A DNA stretch of 64,000 bases from Herbaspirillum sp. LeCh32-8 (GTDB lineage: Bacteria; Pseudomonadota; Gammaproteobacteria; Burkholderiales; Burkholderiaceae_D), in assembly GCF_017814915.1 (NCBI RefSeq), contig NZ_JAGIPZ010000016.1:1-64000 (forward strand). The letters run 5' to 3'. Below, piece after piece: positions 59,656 to 64,000 of this stretch. How positions within the stretch are numbered: the stretch's first letter is position 1; each line of letters starts with the position of its first letter. The notes under the pieces are model-generated. The model ran no database searches. It was not told the origin of the DNA and saw only the letters and a program-made list of their open reading frames with translations. Made by a program: the position numbers and the translations under genes.

Positions 59656-60831
59656 ATGACGCATACCGACGACTCCGCTCCCCACCTGGCCTGGCAATCG
59701 GACGGCGCCGCGCACACGCTGCGCTGGCACTCCGAAGCCGGCAACCCGCCGCCCAAGCGCGTGGTGGAGGCGGACGACCAGATTCCCGCCGACACCGCCT
59801 ACAAGCTGGCTTGCGAAGGCACCGGCCTGCTCTGGCGCGGCGACTTCCAGAACGCCCGCCAGCTGCTGCAAGCGCTGGGACGCCGCATCGACCGCGCGCG
59901 CGAACGCGCCGACGCCAAGAAAAAGGCCGCGCCCAAGTCCGAGGCCGTACAGCCGGGCCATGCTTTTCACCAACACCGCCAGGTCCAGGCGCAGCGCGCG
60001 CGCATCCTCGGCATGCTGCTGATTCCCGTCGAGCCCGGTTTCGTCATCCCCTTGCGCCGCGCGCCCGAGGTGCAGGCCGCGTGCCGCGAGGCCTACGGCG
60101 AGCCGCTGGCCGGCGAATCTTTTGCCGTCTCGCTGCGTGAACTGCAGGGGCTGATCGGCGCGCACGAGTGGCGCAAGAAGGGCGTGGCGATCGCGGCGCT
60201 GGACGGCGCCATCCATCCCTACTACGGCGTGTTTTCGCCGGTGCGCGGCGAGTACGTCGACCTGGTCGCGCAGGCGCCGCTGCCCTCGACCGAGCTGGCG
60301 TTCGACATCGGCGTGGGCACCGGCGTGCTGTCGGCGGTGCTGGCGCGGCGCGGCGTGCGCAAGGTGGTGGCCACCGACATGGACGAGCGCGCGCTGGCTT
60401 GCGCCCGCGAGAACCTGCAAGGCCTGGGCGTGCTGCCGCAGGTCGAGCTGCAGAAGGCCGATCTTTTTCCCGAAGGGCGTGCGTCGCTGATCGTGTGCAA
60501 TCCGCCGTGGCTGCCGGCGCGGCCCAGCTCGCCCATCGAGCATGCCGTCTACGACCCCGACAGCCGCATGCTGCTGGGATTCCTCAAGGGCCTGGGCGCG
60601 CATCTGGCGCCGGGCGGCGAGGGCTGGCTGATCATGTCCGATTTCGCCGAGCAGCTGGGTTTGCGCGCGCCGGGCATGCTGACCGAGGCGATTGCCGCAG
60701 CCGGGCTGGAAGTGGCCGCGCGTCACGATATCAAGCCGCGCCACGGCAAGGCCGTCGACCGCGACGACCCGCTGCACGCGGCGCGCAGCAAGGAGACCAC
60801 CACCCTGTGGCGACTCAAGGTCCGCACCTGA
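59656..60831 (+). CDS. Class I SAM-dependent methyltransferase
   Basis: A 391-residue enzyme. The N-terminal ~170 residues are a substrate-recognition region (WRGDFQNARQLLQALGRRID, a Lys/Ala-rich linker, then ESFAVSLRELQGL). The Rossmann methyltransferase has SAM motif I FDIGVGTGVLSAVLARRG, acidic VATDMDERAL and the amide-type active site VCNPPWLPARPSS. NPPW is the (N/D)PPY/W motif of enzymes methylating N5-Gln or exocyclic amines, as in PrmB/PrmC and RsmC. The specific target is unknown. ATG 59656 leaves a 222-base gap after the divergent gene. Confidence 0.88.
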   Translation: MTHTDDSAPHLAWQSDGAAHTLRWHSEAGNPPPKRVVEADDQIPADTAYKLACEGTGLLWRGDFQNARQLLQALGRRIDRARERADAKKKAAPKSEAVQPGHAFHQHRQVQAQRARILGMLLIPVEPGFVIPLRRAPEVQAACREAYGEPLAGESFAVSLRELQGLIGAHEWRKKGVAIAALDGAIHPYYGVFSPVRGEYVDLVAQAPLPSTELAFDIGVGTGVLSAVLARRGVRKVVATDMDERALACARENLQGLGVLPQVELQKADLFPEGRASLIVCNPPWLPARPSSPIEHAVYDPDSRMLLGFLKGLGAHLAPGGEGWLIMSDFAEQLGLRAPGMLTEAIAAAGLEVAARHDIKPRHGKAVDRDDPLHAARSKETTTLWRLKVRT

Positions 60832-60856
60832 AGCGCCAGATAGAACGGAGCCCGCC

Positions 60857-61315
60857 ATGAACATCCGCGTCAACCCGATCATCCCGCGCCTGGCCGCTGC
60901 TGCGCTGGCCTGCGCCGCGGCGCTGCCGGCCGTCGCGCAAGTCACCACGCGCGACCTCGGCGGCAGCTACGGCACGCACAACAACCGCGTGCCCGTTCCG
61001 GTACCGGTGCCTGTGCCCGACACGCTGAACCGCAACGCCCAGCCGAGCGAACCGATCACGACCTCCGGCAACAGCTGCACCTGCCAGGTAGTCGACAACG
61101 GCGGCGGCGCCTGCATGATCTTCCTGCGCACCAATTCGGCCGACTGGATCATGAAGAACGCGCCGCAGACCGCGCTGCGCTCCTCGGCCGGCGGGCGTTA
61201 TTACGATGCGCCGTTCCCGCTGGCGGCGAGCGCCTGCGCCGGCCGCAAGGTGGCTCCGGGCGGCGTGAAGGTGCATTGGCTGGATCGCAAGAGCGCGATC
61301 CTGGAGTGGAAGTAA
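60857..61315 (+). CDS. Secreted hypothetical protein with PV-repeat
   Basis: A 152-residue exported protein starting MNIRVNPIIPRLAAAALACA, with predicted cleavage after ALPAVAQ. The mature part has a short Pro-Val repeat (RVPVPVPVPVPD), two adjacent cysteines in NSCTCQVVDNGGGACMIF, one more in SACAGRK, and ends VHWLDRKSAILEWK. Four or more cysteines in an exported protein suggest disulfides. It starts 25 bases after the methyltransferase stop with a GGAG site, so it is probably in the same transcript. No family recognised. Confidence 0.8.
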   Translation: MNIRVNPIIPRLAAAALACAAALPAVAQVTTRDLGGSYGTHNNRVPVPVPVPVPDTLNRNAQPSEPITTSGNSCTCQVVDNGGGACMIFLRTNSADWIMKNAPQTALRSSAGGRYYDAPFPLAASACAGRKVAPGGVKVHWLDRKSAILEWK

Positions 61316-61339
61316 ATTTCGCGCGAGTTCGCTGCGCGA

Positions 61340-62290
61340 TCAGCCGCTGCGCGCCGCATAGCCGCGCGCCAGCTGCAGGAAGTTCTGCTGCGTCGGCTCC
61401 ACCGGCACGCCGCGGCACACCAGGTTGATCGGCGCCAGCAGCGCCGGCCTGGCGTCCTTCACCCGGCAATAGACCACGCTCTCGCGGTGGAAGCTCTTCA
61501 TCGACGCCGGCACCACCGATATCCCCACGCCCGCGGCCACCAGGCTGATGTTGGTCAGCATACGGTCGATTTCCAGCGCGATCTTCGGCGTGAAGCCGGC
61601 GTTCTCGCAGGCCGCGATCAGGTTGGAATACATGCCCGGCGCGCCATGCCGGCGCACCAGGATAAACTCTTCTTCGGCCAGCGCTTTGAGTGAAATCGGC
61701 GGCATGTCGTCGGCAGTTGTGGTCACGGCGCGCCGAGATCGCTTTGGCGTATCGGCCAGTAGCGCATGGCCGACCGGCAGGATCAGCAGCATTTCTTCCT
61801 CCACCAACGCGTGGAAGGCGATGCCTTGCGGTTGCGCCACCGGCTGGCGCAGGAAGCCGATGTCCACCTTGCCATGCATCACGTCCTCGGTCAGTTCGGC
61901 GGCGTTGGCCTCGGTCAGGGCCATGTGCACGCCGGGGTAGGCTTCGCGATAGGCGCGGATGATGCCTGGAATGAGGGGATGCGCGGCCGCCGAGCTGGTG
62001 AAGCCGATCGAGATGGTGCCGGCGAAACCCTGCGCCGCGCGCGCCGCCTTTTGCGAGGCCAGCTCGACGTTGCGCAGGATGGACTTGGCCTCTTCCAGGA
62101 ACACCTTGCCGCCGGCGGTGAGGTCGGCGCCCTTGGGATGGCGGCGGAACAGTTCGAAGCCCAGTTCCTGTTCCAGCAGGCGGATCTGGTGCGACAGCGG
62201 CGGCTGTTGCATGCCCAGGCGCTCGGCGGCGCGGGTAAAGTGCTGTTCCTCGGCGACGACCAGGAAATAGCGGAGATGGCGCAGCTCCAT
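61340..62290 (-). CDS. LysR-family transcriptional regulator (BenM/CatM-like)
   Basis: A 316-residue LysR protein: MELRHLRYFLVVAEEQHFTR, ERLGMQQPPLSHQIRLLEQE, LFRRHPKGADLTAGGKVF, then effector domain GTISIGFTSSAAAHPLIPGI, VDIGFLRQPVAQPQGI and GVGISVVPASM. The N-terminal pattern is that of the BenM/CatM/CbnR subgroup, which often senses aromatic or dicarboxylic intermediates. It is divergent from a DctA-like symporter across 224 bases, so control of dicarboxylate or amino-acid uptake is likely. Ligand not established. Confidence 0.92.
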   Translation of the reverse strand: MELRHLRYFLVVAEEQHFTRAAERLGMQQPPLSHQIRLLEQELGFELFRRHPKGADLTAGGKVFLEEAKSILRNVELASQKAARAAQGFAGTISIGFTSSAAAHPLIPGIIRAYREAYPGVHMALTEANAAELTEDVMHGKVDIGFLRQPVAQPQGIAFHALVEEEMLLILPVGHALLADTPKRSRRAVTTTADDMPPISLKALAEEEFILVRRHGAPGMYSNLIAACENAGFTPKIALEIDRMLTNISLVAAGVGISVVPASMKSFHRESVVYCRVKDARPALLAPINLVCRGVPVEPTQQNFLQLARGYAARSG

Positions 62291-62344
62291 GATGTTTGTC
62301 TCTATATTTTGTTTATCTTTGGATGCAATTTTCCATACATTTTA

Positions 62345-62370
62345 CAGATGCCGGGCGCGGCCGGCATCTG
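62345..62370. promoter_or_regulatory. Hairpin/dyad in the LysR-symporter intergenic region
   Basis: CAGATGCCGG (62345-62354), loop GCGCGG, CCGGCATCTG (62361-62370), perfect 10-bp arms. It is the most prominent structure between the divergent genes and lies beside an AT-rich block (62300-62345) that probably contains the promoters. Confidence 0.45.
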
Positions 62371-62514
62371 CGGCAATGACGGATATCCCTTAGGGTGCGC
62401 CGCGCGCTTCGCCGGTAAACTCCGAGGGTATAAAAACAGACGAGCATCGGCGCCTTCCGCGTCGGCAAAATAAACAAGGACACAGGGAGACAGCGCCGAC
62501 CCCGGCGCGGCACG

Positions 62515-63807
62515 ATGGCGCTCAGAATTTTCAGCAACGCACTGGTGCAGATGGCGTTGGCGATCACCGCCGGGATCCTGCTCGGCCAATGGCAGCCGGA
62601 TCTGGCGGTGCAGATGAAGCCCTTGTCGGACGGTTTCGTCAAACTGATCGGCATGCTGATCGGCGTGCTGATGTTCCTGCTGGTGGTGTCCGGCATCGCC
62701 GGCATGCAGGGCAGGGCGCAGACTGCCAAGGTGGGCGCCAAGGCGGTGCTGTATTTCGAGGCCATGGCGGTGCTCTCGCTTTCCGTCGGCATCCTGGCCG
62801 GCATGCTGCTGCAACCGGGCGGCGGATTTCATCTTGACCTCTCGGCCACGGCGGCGGATGGCGCCGGCGGCACAGGCCAGCTGGTGTCCGGCTACCTCCG
62901 GCGCGCCGAGGATTTCCGCCTCGACCAGTTCATGCTGAGCCTGATCCCGGACAGCTTCGCCGGCGCCTTCGTCCACAACAACAGCCTGCAGATCCTGCTG
63001 GTGGCGGTGTTCTTCGGCGTCGCGCTGGGCAAGCTGTCGGCGCACGGCGCATACGGCGCGCGCTGTACGCAGTTGCGCGATTTCATCGAGGCCTTGCTGG
63101 GCGTGCTGTTCGGCATGGTCAACCTGATCCTGAAGCTGGCGCCGCTGGCCGCCTTCGGCGCTATGGCCTTCACCATCGGCCGCTACGGCCTGGCGTCCAT
63201 CCTGCCGCTGCTGCGTTTCGTCGGCGCAATCTACCTGGCCAGCATCTTCTTCGTGGTGGTGGCGATGGGGCTGGTCGCCCGCGCCATGGGCCTGAACCTG
63301 TTCCGGCTGATTGCCTATGTGCGTGACGAGCTGCTGCTGGTGGTGTTCACCGCTTCGTCGGTGGCAGCCTTGCCGGGGCTGATCGGCAAGATGGAAAAGC
63401 TGGGCTGCTCGCGCAACGTGGTGCGCCTGGTGCTGCCGGCCGGCTACAGCTTCAACCTGTCCGGCACCAATCTCTATCTGGCGCTGGCGACGCTGTTCCT
63501 GGCCCAGGCCTCGGGCGTGCATCTGGGCGGCTGGCAGCTGCTGACGCTGCTGGCCATCGCCATGCTGACCTCCAAGGGGGCCACCAGCGTCACCGGTTCC
63601 GGCTTCATCGCACTGGCCGCCACGCTGACTGCGCTGCAACTGGTGCCGGTAGGCGGCATCGTGTTGTTGCTGGGGGTGGAGCGGCTGATGAAATGCCGCT
63701 CGCTGACCAACGTCATCGGCAATTGCCTGGCGTGCGTGGTGATTGCGGTGTGGGAAGGTGAGTTTGACCGCGCCGCGATGCGGCGGGAGTTGTCGGGCGA
63801 AGCTTGA
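62515..63807 (+). CDS. Dicarboxylate/amino acid:cation symporter (DAACS, DctA/GltP-like)
   Basis: A 430-residue sodium- or proton-coupled symporter. Family landmarks: N-terminal helix ALVQMALAITAGILLGQWQP, MLIGVLMFLLVVSGIAGM, hairpin HP1 region VVFTASSVAALPGLIGKME, the substrate-site helix VLPAGYSFNLSGTNLYLALA (family SFNLDGTxIY, here Ser for Asp), HP2 LLAIAMLTSKGATSVTGSGF and the last helix RSLTNVIGNCLACVVIAVWE. The Asp-to-Ser change in the cation/substrate motif may alter specificity relative to DctA. Transported compound not determinable. It is probably controlled by the divergent LysR. Confidence 0.9.
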   Translation: MALRIFSNALVQMALAITAGILLGQWQPDLAVQMKPLSDGFVKLIGMLIGVLMFLLVVSGIAGMQGRAQTAKVGAKAVLYFEAMAVLSLSVGILAGMLLQPGGGFHLDLSATAADGAGGTGQLVSGYLRRAEDFRLDQFMLSLIPDSFAGAFVHNNSLQILLVAVFFGVALGKLSAHGAYGARCTQLRDFIEALLGVLFGMVNLILKLAPLAAFGAMAFTIGRYGLASILPLLRFVGAIYLASIFFVVVAMGLVARAMGLNLFRLIAYVRDELLLVVFTASSVAALPGLIGKMEKLGCSRNVVRLVLPAGYSFNLSGTNLYLALATLFLAQASGVHLGGWQLLTLLAIAMLTSKGATSVTGSGFIALAATLTALQLVPVGGIVLLLGVERLMKCRSLTNVIGNCLACVVIAVWEGEFDRAAMRRELSGEA

Positions 63808-63815
63808 TGAGGCCG

Positions 63816-63847
63816 GCGCCGGCCGCCTCCGTGGAGACGGCCGGCGC
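63816..63847 (+). terminator. Possible terminator after the symporter
   Basis: The 10-bp stem GCGCCGGCCG (63816-63825) / CGGCCGGCGC (63838-63847) begins 8 bases past the stop. There is no T-tract, so a rho-dependent end or transcript stabiliser is as likely. Confidence 0.4.
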
Positions 63848-63884
63848 GCGGCTGGATGGCGTCAAGCCGGCCTGCAAAGACGCG

Positions 63885-64000
63885 TCAGAACAGATGTTGC
63901 CAGCTTTCCTGTTTGTCTTCGCGGGTGTTGACTTCGATCATGACGCCTTCCGGCGTGCGGCAGAAGAAACGTGAGCCGCGCGAATTGTTGAATACCTCGG
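63885..64000 (-). CDS. VOC-family (glyoxalase/dioxygenase-like) protein, C-terminal fragment
   Basis: The minus strand from the window end decodes EVFNNSRGSRFFCRTPEGVM then IEVNTREDKQESWQHLF and TGA. The strand F-FCRTPEGVMIEVN is the typical closing beta strand of vicinal-oxygen-chelate proteins, with the metal-ligand Glu in MIEV. Only the last 37 residues are inside the window, so the substrate class cannot be assigned. Confidence 0.7.
   Translation of the reverse strand, partial: EVFNNSRGSRFFCRTPEGVMIEVNTREDKQESWQHLF

Overview
The window is high-GC DNA with the gene content, codon bias and repeats of a Burkholderiales bacterium. It most resembles Oxalobacteraceae, probably Herbaspirillum or a close relative. 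That placement is inferred from gene families and layout, because no rRNA or marker gene lies in the window. I see no prophage, transposase, CRISPR array, tRNA or rRNA. It reads as an ordinary chromosomal segment with several regulatory and catabolic islands.

Layout. 1-4626: a minus-strand archaic chaperone-usher (Csu-type) pilus operon: major pilin, chaperone, usher, and two small spore-coat-U pilins, the last cut by the window edge. 5112-9924: a sensory block with a CHASE3-PAS histidine kinase, a REC-PAS-HisKA_3 kinase, a NarL-type regulator and a stand-alone receiver. 10007-19721: a Crp-like regulator divergent from a Liv-type ABC uptake system (two ATPases, two permeases, a binding protein) flanked by two acyl/aryl-CoA ligases. 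This looks like uptake and CoA activation of an unidentified carboxylic acid. 20000-24564: an aminotransferase, cupin, AraC regulator, small envelope proteins and a PHB-depolymerase-like esterase. 24699-29395: an operon of periplasmic binding protein, CHASE-PAS-PAS-GGDEF-EAL enzyme and glutathione transferase. 29932-33944: SDR/LysR pair, PhzF protein and a PAS-GGDEF cyclase.

34074-42077: a secreted M20 amidohydrolase, a fused indolepyruvate ferredoxin oxidoreductase, an acyl-CoA dehydrogenase and an enoyl-CoA hydratase. The first two are each preceded by a copy of the same ~145-nt element. It holds two hairpins with UACC-like loops at fixed spacing, and base pairs that differ between copies in a compensatory way. 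I regard it as the best candidate in the window for an undescribed regulatory RNA or operator.

42206-47254: two acetyltransferases, an aspartoacylase-like hydrolase, and a zinc-starvation style pair (COG0523 GTPase plus FolE2) behind two tandem TGCAAC-N3-GTTGCA dyads shared with a divergent small ORF. 47464-53096: a PepSY reductase-like membrane protein with a Met/His-rich loop, metallophosphoesterase, lipid kinase, PAP2 phosphatase, an Fnr-type oxygen sensor and an isochorismatase-like hydrolase. 53231-64000: MFS transporter, GlxA-type regulator, a LysR / DoxX / tandem pirin cluster, a methyltransferase, a small secreted protein, a LysR regulator divergent from a DctA-like symporter, and the tail of a VOC-family protein.

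Five ~100-bp inverted-repeat elements (MITE/REP-like) sit only in intergenic gaps at about 14.8, 32.8, 39.9, 43.2 and 43.4 kb. Near the last two, the 3' end of the aspartoacylase-like gene is duplicated as a short remnant.
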